DNA of 64,000 nt from Streptomyces sp. NBC_00554 (GTDB lineage: Bacteria; Actinomycetota; Actinomycetes; Streptomycetales; Streptomycetaceae). Shown in pieces: positions 24,390 through 33,993 of this stretch. A program made the position numbers and the translations under genes. The first letter of the stretch is position 1, and every line of letters begins with the position of its first letter. The stretch lies in assembly GCF_041431135.1 (NCBI RefSeq), contig NZ_CP107799.1, positions 8,572,501 to 8,636,500 of the forward strand. Direction: 5' to 3'. The notes beneath the pieces are model-generated. The model was given only the letters and a program-made list of their open reading frames with translations, had not been told where the DNA came from and did no database searches.

Positions 24390-26486
24390 TCAGCGCATGC
24401 TGTCGGGGTTCGTGACGCGCGGCAGTGCCTGCTCGGTCCAGATCGTCTTGCCCGGGGCCGTGTAGCGGGTTCCCCACGTCTGTGCGACCTGCGCGGTGAT
24501 GAAGAGGCCGCGTCCGCCCTCGTCGACCATGCCCGCGTGGCGCAGGTGTGGTGCGGCCGTGCCCGCGTCCCGTACCTCGCAGGTCAGGGTGCGGTCGTGG
24601 ATCAGGCGGAGCTCAAGTGGCGGGCTGCCGTACTTGACCGCGTTGGTGACGAGTTCGCTGACGATGAGCTGGGTGTTGAAGGCAGTCTCGTCGTCCACGT
24701 GCCACGCGGCGAGCTGCCCGCGCGTGCGGCGTCGGGCGAGGGCCACGGCCGTGGGGTCGGGGTCGAGCGGCCACGCGGCGAACCGGTCGGGGGGAAAGGA
24801 CCGGGTGCGCGCGACGATCATCGCGGCATCGCCGGCGCCCAGACCTGCCGGGAGCGCGTAGACGAGGGCGTCGCAGAGGTCCTGCAGCGGGCGCTCGCGG
24901 TAGTCCGGCGCCGACGGCAACGGACCTGAGGACTCCGCGAGATACGCGGTGAGCAGCGGGTCACTCGTGAACACCAGGACGCTGCCGTCCGGCACCTCGA
25001 CGTCGACGGCGGCGAAGGGCGCGCCCTCCGTCGTGCCCAGCCGCGGCCCGGCAGGTGCGCCGGGGACGGTCACCGTGCGGTCGGGGCGCACGACGAGGGG
25101 AGCCAGGTGGCCGCCTGCCGCCATCGTGAACATGCCGGTAAGAGGGTCGTGTACCGCGTACACACAGTCGGCGGTGAGCGCCTCGCGGCGCAGCGGATCG
25201 CCGAACGGGAGATGCGACCGTTCGGCCGCGAGTTGTCCCGCCGTGTGGTGCAGACGGGCGAGGAGTTCGTCGGGGGCGAGGTCGAACGCCGACAGGGAGC
25301 GTACGGCGGTGCGCAGCTGCCCCATGGTCGCGGCCGCGTTCAGACCGCGCCCCGACACCTTGCCGACGACGAGGGCGGTACGGGCGCCGGACAGGGCGAT
25401 GGTGTCGTACCAGGCGCCCGGATCGGCGCCGGTGACGGAGAGGTAGGCGGTCTCCAGCGACGGGTGGGTCACCGGGCGGCGGGGCAGCAGCTGGCGCTGG
25501 ACCGTGGCGGCGACCGTGTGCTCCCGGATGTAGCGCCGCGCGTTGTCGATGCACAACGCCGTGTGTGTGGCCAGCTCGGCCGCGAGCTCCCGGTCGCCCT
25601 CGTCGAAGGGAGGGGAGTTTCCGCTGCGGTACAGGCTGACCACGCCGAGGGCCGCGTCGCGCAGCGCCAGGGGAACCACGAGGAGGGAGTGGGCCCCCGA
25701 GGAGTGGATGGCCTCCGCGCGCGGGGGATCGACGGACAGCCACGGTGCGGTCGGACGGAGCGCGACCACGCGTGGACGCAGGTCCGTCAGGGCTTGGGTG
25801 AAAGGGGTCGGAGCCGGCAGCCGGCGGACGTCGCCCACCGGATGGGCCTGCGGCGGCCGTGCCCGGTTGCTGCGGAACGCGGTGCGCATCAGGGGCGTGC
25901 CCGTGGGCAGCGGGGCCTGCGGCGGGTCGTCACCGCGGATCACGGCCTCCACCACCTCCACGATCGCGATGTCGGCGAACGCGGGGACCACGGTCGGGAC
26001 GAGTTCCTCGCCGGTCACGGCCGGATCCAGAGTGCGTCCCACGTACCGGCGTACGGAGTCGAGCACCTCGCTTCGGGTACGGGCGCGTTCCCGTGCGGTG
26101 ACGTCGATCGCGGTGACGGCCACTCCCAGCACCGACCCGCGCGGGCTCTGCAGGCGCAGCGCGCTGATCTCGAAGTGCCGCTCCTGCGGTGGGTCCCCTT
26201 TGACACGCGCCCGGACGACGCGCTGCAGCAGGGGGGCTCCGCTGTCCAGCACCTCGCGCAGGAGTGCCTCCAGGGCGCCGCCTTCGACGATGTCGTAGAC
26301 ATCGCGGACCGGGCGTCCCTGCAGTTCGTCCGAGGGACCGCCACGCATGAGGGGGGTGGCGGTGTTGACCCGTACCACCCGCAGATCGGTGTCCAGCAGG
26401 TGGAGCCCGATCGGTGACTGCGTGAACAGCGCCTCCAGCATCGAGATCGCCGTCTCGTCCACTTGCCGGCCGGGGTCGTGCGCCAC
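24390..26486 (-). CDS. PAS-GAF-SpoIIE phosphatase with C-terminal anti-sigma-type ATPase domain
   Basis: 698 residues. In order: PAS domain (MLEALFTQSPIGLHLLDTDL), GAF domain (LVVPLALRDAALGVVSLYRS), PP2C-type SpoIIE phosphatase (LVVGKVSGRGLNAAATMGQL, YAVHDPLTGMFTMAAGGHLAP) and an HATPase_c domain (FNTQLIVSELVTNAVKYG, DEGGRGLFITAQVAQTWG). Such proteins both phosphorylate and dephosphorylate anti-anti-sigma factors in the partner-switching control of stress sigma factors. The usual D-G-x-G of SpoIIE phosphatases appears as VSGRGL, so the metal aspartate at that point is missing and activity may be changed. The GTG at 26486 has GGAGG 8 nt upstream. The frame runs open to 26528. Confidence 0.87.
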   Translation of the reverse strand: MAHDPGRQVDETAISMLEALFTQSPIGLHLLDTDLRVVRVNTATPLMRGGPSDELQGRPVRDVYDIVEGGALEALLREVLDSGAPLLQRVVRARVKGDPPQERHFEISALRLQSPRGSVLGVAVTAIDVTARERARTRSEVLDSVRRYVGRTLDPAVTGEELVPTVVPAFADIAIVEVVEAVIRGDDPPQAPLPTGTPLMRTAFRSNRARPPQAHPVGDVRRLPAPTPFTQALTDLRPRVVALRPTAPWLSVDPPRAEAIHSSGAHSLLVVPLALRDAALGVVSLYRSGNSPPFDEGDRELAAELATHTALCIDNARRYIREHTVAATVQRQLLPRRPVTHPSLETAYLSVTGADPGAWYDTIALSGARTALVVGKVSGRGLNAAATMGQLRTAVRSLSAFDLAPDELLARLHHTAGQLAAERSHLPFGDPLRREALTADCVYAVHDPLTGMFTMAAGGHLAPLVVRPDRTVTVPGAPAGPRLGTTEGAPFAAVDVEVPDGSVLVFTSDPLLTAYLAESSGPLPSAPDYRERPLQDLCDALVYALPAGLGAGDAAMIVARTRSFPPDRFAAWPLDPDPTAVALARRRTRGQLAAWHVDDETAFNTQLIVSELVTNAVKYGSPPLELRLIHDRTLTCEVRDAGTAAPHLRHAGMVDEGGRGLFITAQVAQTWGTRYTAPGKTIWTEQALPRVTNPDSMR

Positions 26487-26647
26487 GGGGACCACCTCCG
26501 AGCTCCCATTGCGCTTGCTCCGGCGCACGGCTGCCCCACATCCGGGCGCGCTTCCAGCGTGCTCCGCGGTCGGCGCGCTCGCACCCGCAGAGCGCCCGGC
26601 CGCGCTGAAGGAGCTGGCGGGACGACCCGTTCTCCGGCGCCGGAGAA

Positions 26648-26666
26648 CTCACCCGTGCCGGGGGAG
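26648..26666. promoter_or_regulatory. 7-5-7 inverted repeat, site 1 (before GH15)
   Basis: CTCACCC-GTGCC-GGGGGAG, 99 bases before the GH15 start codon, with one mismatch between arms. One of five similar sites between 26.6 and 36.7 kb. Possible operator for a common regulator. Confidence 0.5.
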
Positions 26667-26765
26667 GCCGGCGCGCCCCGGCGCGGCGAGGGTGGCGGAT
26701 GCGGGGCGCACGGCGCCCGGGACGCTCGGGTGCCCGGGACGCTCCTGCCGGAAGGAACCACTGAT

Positions 26766-28586
26766 ATGCGACGTTATCCCCCGATCGCGGACCATGGGCT
26801 GGTCGGAGACCTGCAGACCGCCGCGCTGGTCTCCTCCGACGGCACGGTCGACTGGCTGTGTGCGCCCAGGTTCGACTCGCCCAGCGTGTTCGCCTCGCTC
26901 CTCGACCACGACCGCGGCGGGCACTTCACCGTCGCCGCCGACACCCAACGCCCCCCGGTGCAGCTGTACTTGCAGGACACCGCGATCCTGGTGACCCGTT
27001 TCCTCGGGGAGGCGGGAGTGGGCGAGGTGATCGACTTCATGCCGGTGGACCACCCGGAGCGCCCGGCGGCCCGGCACCGGCTGGTCAGGATCCTGAGGGC
27101 GACCCGTGGCCAGGTCCGCTTCTCCCTGGAGTGCCGGCCCCGCTTCGACTACGGCCGAGCCGGGCACCGCACCGACGTGGGCGAGGACGCGGTCCGCTTC
27201 GACGCTCCCGGCGCCCAGGCGTCGCTGCAGACGGCCGGTCCCATCAGGTGGAGCAGGGAAGGGGACGACGTACGCAGCGAACTCACCCTGGCCGAGGGCG
27301 AGTTCGCCGCCGTAGTGCTGACAGTGGGTGATGCGGACGACGCGCCCTTGCCGCCGCTGACGGAGGCGGACGTGAGGACGTTGTTCAAGGGGACCCGGGA
27401 CTTCTGGCACGCGTGGGTTCGCCGCAGCCGGTACCGCGGGCGCTGGCAGGACATGGTGAACAGGTCGGCCATCACGCTGAAACTGCTCACGTACGCGCCG
27501 ACCGGAGCGCCCGTCGCGGCGCCCACCATGGGGCTGCCCGAGCAGATCGGCGGCACACGCAACTGGGACTACCGCTACACCTGGATACGGGACGGCTCGT
27601 TGTCGGTCGGTGCTCTGCTGGGACTCGGTTACCTCGAGGAGGCTCACGCGTTCAGCAAGTGGCTCGGTGACCGGGTCAGGGCGGGCCGCACTGTGAGCGG
27701 CGAGCCCCTGCAGATCATGTACCGCATCGACGGGGAACCGGACCTGCCGGAGGAGGTTCTCGACCACTTCGAGGGCTACCAGGGATCGGCCCCGGTACGG
27801 GTGGGCAACGGCGCCGCGGGCCAGCTCCAGCTCGACATCTACGGTGAGGCGGCGCTGGCATTGGCGCAAGGGGTGGAGGACGCTCGCCAAGTGCCGCCGT
27901 ACGAGGGCTGGAAGGCCCTGTCCGGGGTGCTCGACTGGCTGGTGAAGGCCTGGGACCGGCCCGACGAGGGGATCTGGGAGACCCGGGGCGGACAGAAGGA
28001 CTTCACCTACAGCCGCGTCATGTGCTGGACCGCCTTCGACCGGGGCATCCGGATGGCCCGTGAATTCGCCCGGCCCGCCGACACCGCGGGATGGGGCGCG
28101 GCACGGGACGACATCATGGGCCAGGTCATGGAGCGCGGCTGGAGCACGGAGCGCCGGGCGTTCGTGCAGGAGTACGGGGACACCACCCTCGATGCCTCCC
28201 TGCTGCTCATGCCCTCCGTCGGTTTCATCTCGCCGAAGGATCCGCGCTGGCTGTCCACGATGGAGGCGATGGAACAGGAACTCGTCTCCGACAGCCTTGT
28301 CCATCGGTACGACCCGGCGGCGTCCCCGGACGGACTGCGCGGCAGCGAGGGCACGTTCTCCCTGTGCAGCTTCCTGTACGTCGACGCGCTCGCGCAGGCG
28401 GGGCAGCTCGGTTCGGCCAGGTATGCCTTCGACAAGATGCTCACCTACGCCAACCACGCGGGTCTGTTCGCCGAGGAGATCGGTCCCACGGGGGACCAGC
28501 TCGGGAACTTCCCGCAGGCCTTCACGCACTTGGCGCTGATCACGGCCGCCCTCTCGCTGGATCACCAGATGGACGCCGCCCGCTGA
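26766..28586 (+). CDS. glycoside hydrolase family 15 protein (glucoamylase/trehalase-like)
   Basis: 606 residues, usual length for actinobacterial GH15. The N-terminal domain starts MRRYPPIADHGLVGDLQTAA. The (alpha/alpha)6 catalytic barrel contains TRNWDYRYTWIRD (substrate binding), LRGSEGTFSLCSFLYVD (general acid glutamate) and GNFPQAFTHLALI near the C-terminus. Members hydrolyse maltodextrins or trehalose, and this layout is shared by mycobacterial trehalase. No signal peptide, so cytoplasmic. The start ATG follows AAGGAAC. The upstream open frame (from 26463) overlaps the divergent phosphatase gene and is not coding. Confidence 0.9.
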   Translation: MRRYPPIADHGLVGDLQTAALVSSDGTVDWLCAPRFDSPSVFASLLDHDRGGHFTVAADTQRPPVQLYLQDTAILVTRFLGEAGVGEVIDFMPVDHPERPAARHRLVRILRATRGQVRFSLECRPRFDYGRAGHRTDVGEDAVRFDAPGAQASLQTAGPIRWSREGDDVRSELTLAEGEFAAVVLTVGDADDAPLPPLTEADVRTLFKGTRDFWHAWVRRSRYRGRWQDMVNRSAITLKLLTYAPTGAPVAAPTMGLPEQIGGTRNWDYRYTWIRDGSLSVGALLGLGYLEEAHAFSKWLGDRVRAGRTVSGEPLQIMYRIDGEPDLPEEVLDHFEGYQGSAPVRVGNGAAGQLQLDIYGEAALALAQGVEDARQVPPYEGWKALSGVLDWLVKAWDRPDEGIWETRGGQKDFTYSRVMCWTAFDRGIRMAREFARPADTAGWGAARDDIMGQVMERGWSTERRAFVQEYGDTTLDASLLLMPSVGFISPKDPRWLSTMEAMEQELVSDSLVHRYDPAASPDGLRGSEGTFSLCSFLYVDALAQAGQLGSARYAFDKMLTYANHAGLFAEEIGPTGDQLGNFPQAFTHLALITAALSLDHQMDAAR

Positions 28587-28591
28587 AGGCC

Positions 28592-28613
28592 GCGGGTCTT
28601 TCAACGGACCCGC
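28592..28613 (+). terminator. GH15 terminator hairpin
   Basis: GCGGGTC, 8-nt loop, GACCCGC, 5 nt after the GH15 stop. No T run follows. Confidence 0.5.
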
Positions 28614-28737
28614 AGAAGCGTGCGCTGGGCCCAGGGCCTCCGGGCGAGGCACCGGGCCCGGCGCGCACATGCGCAGGAACGCTGGGATGCTGAAAGGAGC
28701 GCTGCCCATGACCTGACGAACAACGGCGGTGAGTTCC

Positions 28738-31425
28738 ATGGCTGGGTTGGCGGAGAACGGTCAGGAAGCGGCCACGCCGGGCGCCGATCCCAGGGGAGAC
28801 CCGTTTCTGCGGACGCGGTTCGCGATACCGACGCCCCCTGCGACGTTCCTGCGGCGGGAGCGGTTGGTCAGCCACCTCGACCAGGCACTTCTGACACCGC
28901 TGACCGTGGTCAATGGAGCCGCGGGGGCGGGCAAGACCCTGCTGGTCGCCGACTGGACCGCGGCACGGGACACGTCCGTCGCCTGGCTCACCACCGAAGC
29001 GGACCAGGGGTGCGGAACGTTCTGGGCGTATCTGCTCCAGGCCCTGCGCGTCTCCGGTGTGCCGCTGCCCGCCGAGGTCGGGTTCCCCGCGGACGCGAGC
29101 CGTGTGGACCACGCGCTGTTGGCGCGGCTCGCCGCCGCACTGAGCGATCGGGACGCGCCCGCGATCGTGGTGCTCGACGCGTACGACCGGGTGACCGACC
29201 CGGAGATCGCGGAGCAGCTGGAGTTCGTCCTGCACCACTCGGGACGGGGCATGCGCCTGATTCTCGTCACCCGCACCGAACCGCTGCTGCCGCTGCACCG
29301 TTACCGAGCGGCCGGCGACATGACGGAGATCAGGGACGCCGAGCTGGCCTTCACCCTCGACGAAGCGGCCGTACTGCTGGAGTCGCACGGGCTGCGCCTT
29401 CCCGTGCCCGCTGCGCGCACGCTCGTGGAGCGCACCCGGGGATGGGCCGTCGGACTGCGGCTGTGCGCCCTGGCCGCGCGGGAGAGCCCGGATCCCGAGA
29501 GGTATCTGAAGGAGTTCGAGGCCGAAGACACCACGGTCGCCGACTTCCTGCTCGCGGAGGTGCTCGAGCGGCAGAGCCCCGAGACGCAGGACCTCCTCCT
29601 GCGGGTCAGCGTCCTCGAGCGCTTCTGTCCCGAGCTGGCCAACGCGCTGACGGAGAGAACCGATGCGGTGTCCATCCTGGCCGCGCTGCACCGCGAGAAC
29701 GCGTTCGTCGAGCACCTCGGGCACGCCTCGTACCGCCTCCACCCGCTGTTCGGGGAGATCCTCCGTGCCCATCTGCGGGCGCGGTCTCCCGGCCTCGAGC
29801 CCGAACTCCACCGGCGGGCCGCGGTCTGGCTGCGGGACTCCGGATCCCTCGCGGAGACACTCGGTCACGGTGCGGCCGCGGGCGACTGGGAGTTCACGGC
29901 CGGTGCCCTCGTCGACGATCTCGCCATCGGCCAGCTCTTCACCGGCCTGCGCCGCGACGACCTGGCCGAACTGTTCTCGCGGATGGGGCCCGAGGCCACC
30001 AGCCCCGCCACGGAACTGGTCCACGCGGCCCGTGAACTGTCCGGGTGCGACCTCGACCGGGGCCTGACCCACCTGCAGCACGCCCAGCAGAGTCTTGCGG
30101 GGCAGCAGATGCCGGCCGGGGACGGCTCGACCGGCCTCGCGGCGGCCCAGCTGAGCTGCGCCCTCCTGGAAGCCCTGGCGGCCCGGCTGACCGGTTCGCC
30201 GGACAGGGCGGAAATGGCGGCGGAGGCGGCCGAGAGACTCCAGGAGCGGATACCCACCCGCCTCCTTGAAGAGCATCCCGAACTCACCGCTCTCCTGATG
30301 ACCCATCTCGGCTCGACGCGGCTGTGGGCCGGGCGCTTCGACGGCGCACGTGCCGCTCTCACCACGGCGGCGGGCTCCTCCGGGGGAGCGTCGACGGCCC
30401 TTCCGCGCGGGGAGTCCCTGGGGCATCTGGCCTTGATCGACTACTTGAACGGCTGGCTCGGCAGGGCGGAACGCAAGGCCCTGGCGGCGCTGCACACGGC
30501 GGAGCGGTTCAGTCTGCCTCGGGCGTCCGGCTCCGGCCTCGGCCTACTGGTCCTGGCCGCCGTCGCGGTCGACCGGAACGAACTGGGTGAGGCTCAGGAC
30601 CTCCTCGACGAGGCCGCCGACCCGCACCGCGAGATGCGGGACCCGGTGACGGAAGCGGGGCGGTCCATCGCCACCTCCGGTCTGCTGTCTGCGAAGGGTC
30701 ACACGCAAGCCGCGCTCGCAGCGACGGAACAGGCGGTCACCGCCGACGTGGTCTCCCCCTGGGCGGTGGGACACACCGCGCTGGTCGCCTCCGCCGTACA
30801 CCTGGCGGAAGGCAGGCCGGAGACTGCCGCCGAGCTGCTGCAGGCGGTGCCCGACGGCCAGGTGGCGTGCGTCGTGGGGGCCGCGCGGGCTCAGCTCGCC
30901 GCGGGCAGGCCCGCCGAGGCGATCGACCTGCTCGACGGCTTGCACCCCGAGGGCCGCCTCGGCCCCGCGGTGACCGTCCGGGCCTCGCTGGTGAGGGCGC
31001 GTGCCGCCGACGAGGCGGGGGACTTCGCCGCCTCGCGCAGGCTCGTCGTCCAGGCCCTCCACGAGGCCCGGCGTGAGCGGCTGCGGCGTCCCTTCATCGA
31101 AGCCGGGCCGTGGATCCGGCCTCTGCTGTGCCTCGTACCGATGCGCGGTCTTGCCGCGGGCTGGCTCACGCCTGGTCCGACACCGCGCGGCGGTCCGCAC
31201 CCGCCCAAGGACCAGCCTCCCGCGCCTGTCGTGGAGGAGCTGACCGGACGCGAGCGCGATGTGCTGCAACGGCTGGCCCAGATGATGTCGACGGACGAGA
31301 TCGCCGCCGATCTGTATGTCTCGGTGAACACGGTCAAGACCCACCTCAAGAGCGTCTACCGGAAGCTGGCGGTCAATCGGCGTCACGATGCGGTGCTCCG
31401 CGGGCGCGAGCTGGGGCTGCTGTGA
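28738..31425 (+). CDS. LAL (MalT-type) LuxR-family transcriptional regulator
   Basis: About 895 residues. An N-terminal STAND-type ATPase with Walker A GAAGAGKT (near residue 65) and LVTRTEPLLPLHRY is followed by winged-helix and long TPR-like helical repeats (residues about 350-810) and a C-terminal LuxR HTH (LTGRERDVLQRLAQMMSTDE, VNTVKTHLKSVYRKL). Such regulators oligomerise on binding an inducer and ATP, then activate promoters. It lies between GH15 and the DHA2 transporter, and is the only dedicated regulator among the units that carry the shared inverted repeat, so it is a candidate for binding it. The ATG at 28738 is chosen after GGTGAG. GTG 28729 is possible. Confidence 0.87.
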   Translation: MAGLAENGQEAATPGADPRGDPFLRTRFAIPTPPATFLRRERLVSHLDQALLTPLTVVNGAAGAGKTLLVADWTAARDTSVAWLTTEADQGCGTFWAYLLQALRVSGVPLPAEVGFPADASRVDHALLARLAAALSDRDAPAIVVLDAYDRVTDPEIAEQLEFVLHHSGRGMRLILVTRTEPLLPLHRYRAAGDMTEIRDAELAFTLDEAAVLLESHGLRLPVPAARTLVERTRGWAVGLRLCALAARESPDPERYLKEFEAEDTTVADFLLAEVLERQSPETQDLLLRVSVLERFCPELANALTERTDAVSILAALHRENAFVEHLGHASYRLHPLFGEILRAHLRARSPGLEPELHRRAAVWLRDSGSLAETLGHGAAAGDWEFTAGALVDDLAIGQLFTGLRRDDLAELFSRMGPEATSPATELVHAARELSGCDLDRGLTHLQHAQQSLAGQQMPAGDGSTGLAAAQLSCALLEALAARLTGSPDRAEMAAEAAERLQERIPTRLLEEHPELTALLMTHLGSTRLWAGRFDGARAALTTAAGSSGGASTALPRGESLGHLALIDYLNGWLGRAERKALAALHTAERFSLPRASGSGLGLLVLAAVAVDRNELGEAQDLLDEAADPHREMRDPVTEAGRSIATSGLLSAKGHTQAALAATEQAVTADVVSPWAVGHTALVASAVHLAEGRPETAAELLQAVPDGQVACVVGAARAQLAAGRPAEAIDLLDGLHPEGRLGPAVTVRASLVRARAADEAGDFAASRRLVVQALHEARRERLRRPFIEAGPWIRPLLCLVPMRGLAAGWLTPGPTPRGGPHPPKDQPPAPVVEELTGRERDVLQRLAQMMSTDEIAADLYVSVNTVKTHLKSVYRKLAVNRRHDAVLRGRELGLL

Positions 31426-31490
31426 CCGTCCCGGCGTGAGCGGTGAGCGGTGAGCGGTGAGCGGTGCACGGGCTCGCGCGGCTCGTCCGG

Positions 31491-31509
31491 CTCGCCCGTG
31501 GTGGGTGAG
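31491..31509. promoter_or_regulatory. 7-5-7 inverted repeat, site 2 (before DHA2 transporter)
   Basis: CTCGCCC-GTGGT-GGGTGAG, 106 bases before the transporter GTG. One position of the arms pairs as G:T. Confidence 0.5.
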
Positions 31510-31615
31510 GCGCAGGGGGAGTTCTTCGGCTGCGATAGGGGTGGTGGCAGGGAACGTACCCGCCGCTGCCCGGCCGACTCCGCCGGCGTCCCGGGCCGAC
31601 TCGGAGGTGGACACC

Positions 31616-33244
31616 GTGACGCACTGGCGGGCGCTGATCGTCCTGGGTACCGCCCAGTTCCTGATGGTTCTCGACACATCTGTCATGAGTGTGTCGATCA
31701 GCCAGCTGGTCGAGGACTTCGACACCGAGGTCACCGCCATCCAGGCGGTCATCACGCTGTACGCGCTGGTCATGGCAGCGTTCATGATCATCGGCGGCAG
31801 GCTCGGAGACATCTTCGGGCGCCGCCGCCTCTTCTTCGTGGGCCTCGCCGTCTATGGCACGGGGTCGGCGCTGACCGCCGTGGCTCCCACCCTCTGGGTT
31901 CTCACGCTGGGCTGGTCGGTCATCGAAGGACTCGGTGCCGCGATGGTGCTGCCGGCCATGGCGGCCCTCGTGGCCGAGTCCTACCGCGGGCGGGACCGGG
32001 CCGTCGCCTACGGCGTCATCGGCGGTCTCGCCGGGGCCGGGATCGCGGTCGGCCCGCTGCTGGGCGGCTGGATGACGACGTACCTCACCTGGCGGCTGGT
32101 GTTCGCCGGTGAGGTCGTGGTCGTCATCGCCGTCCTGTGCTGCCACCGGGTGATCACGGAATCACCGCGGACCGGTCCGCACCCCCGGCTGGACGGCGTC
32201 GGCGCCGCGCTCTCGGCGACGGGACTGGCGCTGGGCGTGCTCGGTGTGCTGCAGAGCGGCACCTGGGGATGGGTGCAGCCCCGCAACCCGCCCTTCACCG
32301 TTCTGGGCTTCGCGCCGACGCTGTTCGTCATCGGCGCCGGGGTGGCCGTACTGGCCCTCTTCGTGCACTGGGAGAGGCGGCGGGACGCCCGCGGCGACGA
32401 GCCCCTGATCCATCTGCCACTGCTGCACAAGCCCGCGCTGCGCTCCGGCCTGATGTCACTGCTGAGCCAGAACCTCATCCTGCTGGGACTGTTCTTCGCC
32501 ATCCCGCTGTACTTGCAGGTGGTGCAGGGTTTCGACGCGTTCCAGACCGGTCTGCGCCTGCTCCCGGTGTCCGTGACCATGCTCGCGGCCTCCATGTGCG
32601 CCGCCCGGCTGGCACGAGTGGCCGGACCGCGCACGGTGGTCCGACTGGCTCTGGTGACCCTGGCCGGGGCCATCGTGTGGCTGCTGGCCACCATCGACCC
32701 GGTCATCGACGATGCACAGTTCGCCGGCGCCATGGCACTGCTGGGCGTCGGCATGGGCCTGCTCGCCTCGCAGCTGGGCAACGTCGTCCAGTCCAGTGTG
32801 AGTGAGGACGAACGCAGCGAGGCCGGCGGGCTGCAGTTCACAGCCCAGAACCTTGGCTCCGCACTGGGCACCGCGCTCATCGGCTCGCTGCTCATCGGTG
32901 CTCTCGCCCAGGCCTTCACCACGCAGGTGGAGGACCACCCGGGGCTGTCGGAGGAAGCCCGTCAGCAGACCGGTGTCGCCCTCGAAGCAGGGATCACTTT
33001 CGTGCCGACAGATGAGGTGCGCTCGGCGGCCGAACAGGCCGGGCTGCCGCCGTCCGAGGTCGACGCCCTCGCGGACTCCTACGCGTCGGCGCAGCTCGAC
33101 GGTCTGAAGGCGGCGATCCTTGCCACCGGCGGAATCACACTCGCCAGTTTCCTGGTCACTTCGCATCTGCCGAACCGCCGGGCCGGCCGTCCGAAGGGTT
33201 CAGACACCGGCGCACCGGCCGACACGATCGGCTCGGCCGGCTGA
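31616..33244 (+). CDS. MFS transporter, DHA2 family (14 TMS drug exporter type)
   Basis: 542 residues, 14 hydrophobic segments. TM1 has LGTAQFLMVLDTSVMSVSIS (motif D1 form L-D-x-T-V-V), the loop 2-3 motif A is GGRLGDIFGRRR, and motif C is present as VIGGLAGAGIAVGPLLGGW. These place it with EmrB/QacA drug:H+ antiporters. GGAGG at 31603-31607 is 8 nt before GTG 31616. The open frame back to 31457 is not used. It probably forms an operon with the next membrane gene, 16 nt downstream. Confidence 0.9.
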   Translation: MTHWRALIVLGTAQFLMVLDTSVMSVSISQLVEDFDTEVTAIQAVITLYALVMAAFMIIGGRLGDIFGRRRLFFVGLAVYGTGSALTAVAPTLWVLTLGWSVIEGLGAAMVLPAMAALVAESYRGRDRAVAYGVIGGLAGAGIAVGPLLGGWMTTYLTWRLVFAGEVVVVIAVLCCHRVITESPRTGPHPRLDGVGAALSATGLALGVLGVLQSGTWGWVQPRNPPFTVLGFAPTLFVIGAGVAVLALFVHWERRRDARGDEPLIHLPLLHKPALRSGLMSLLSQNLILLGLFFAIPLYLQVVQGFDAFQTGLRLLPVSVTMLAASMCAARLARVAGPRTVVRLALVTLAGAIVWLLATIDPVIDDAQFAGAMALLGVGMGLLASQLGNVVQSSVSEDERSEAGGLQFTAQNLGSALGTALIGSLLIGALAQAFTTQVEDHPGLSEEARQQTGVALEAGITFVPTDEVRSAAEQAGLPPSEVDALADSYASAQLDGLKAAILATGGITLASFLVTSHLPNRRAGRPKGSDTGAPADTIGSAG

Positions 33245-33260
33245 CTCCGAGGAGGGCGCG

Positions 33261-33782
33261 ATGTCCAGGACGGAGCACGCCACGGGCCGAGCGCGCAATG
33301 TCGAGGAGCGCCGGGCCCGTGCCGACTACACCGGTGGCGTCTACGGATCCATGCTCGCCGCCTCCGTAGTGGTCGGCGCCGGGGCCCTGGGCTCGTTCCC
33401 GCGCCTGGAGCTGGTGCTGCTGTTGTTGCTCACCGGCGTGGCGTTCTGGGTCGCACATGTGCACGCCCAGCTGTTCGGAGCGCGCCTGGCGGAGCACAGC
33501 CTGAACCGCCGGGTCGTGTTCGAGGTGTGCCGTGACGAGTGGCCGATCGTCAACGCGGCGGTCCCGCCCGCCCTGGCCGTGGCCGTCAGCCCCCTCCTGG
33601 GGCTCGACGTGGCGGGCGCCCTCTGGCTCGCGCTCTCCGTCGCCGTGGCGGGTCAGGTGGGCTGGTCGGCAGCCGCGGCGCGGCGTGCCGGTGCCTCGTG
33701 GCGTCTGGTGGCCGTCACGGCTTCGGTGAATCTGCTGCTGGGTCTGCTGATCATCTCGTTCAAGATCTTCCTGAAGCACTGA
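33261..33782 (+). CDS. four-TM integral membrane protein, function unknown
   Basis: 173 residues with four hydrophobic segments after a basic 25-residue start (RARNVEERRARADYTGGVYG). No family name recognised. The central HVHAQLFGARL and FEVCRDEWPIVNAA look conserved. GGAGG 6 nt before ATG 33261 decides the start. It follows the DHA2 transporter closely and probably shares its transcript. A 22-bp tandem repeat begins in its stop codon. Confidence 0.75.
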   Translation: MSRTEHATGRARNVEERRARADYTGGVYGSMLAASVVVGAGALGSFPRLELVLLLLLTGVAFWVAHVHAQLFGARLAEHSLNRRVVFEVCRDEWPIVNAAVPPALAVAVSPLLGLDVAGALWLALSVAVAGQVGWSAAAARRAGASWRLVAVTASVNLLLGLLIISFKIFLKH

Positions 33783-33860
33783 TCTTCCTGATCCGAAGAC
33801 CTGAACCTCCTGATCCGAAGCGCTGATCCTCCTGAGCCGAGGAACTGATCTTCCGGAAGC
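33779..33860. repeat. 22-bp imperfect tandem repeat
   Basis: Three complete 22-nt units plus a partial one, at 33779, 33801, 33823 and 33845, with core CTGATCCTCCTGATCCGAAG. The first unit includes the TGA of the preceding gene. Units differ at a few positions. Confidence 0.8.
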
Positions 33861-33893
33861 GTCGACGCAGGTGGAGCGCGTGCCGGGCGGTCT

Positions 33894-33912
33894 ATCACCT
33901 GTACGGGGTGAG
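33894..33912. promoter_or_regulatory. 7-5-7 inverted repeat, site 3 (before the 65-residue protein)
   Basis: ATCACCT-GTACG-GGGTGAG, 81 bases before the ATG of the small protein. The right half matches the consensus perfectly and the left half is weaker. Confidence 0.5.
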
Positions 33913-33993
33913 GCCGGGCGGCGCCTCGGCGGCGGAGGATCAGATGGAAGGGCGCAGCCCGCCTGTCCCAGGCCTCCCGGGGGAGAGCAGCTC

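Noticed and set aside
31437..31470. Short GGTGAGC tandem repeat before the DHA2 gene
   Set aside because: About four copies of a 7-nt unit in GC-rich spacer. Similar runs (around 20587-20625) occur by chance or slippage, with no further structure.
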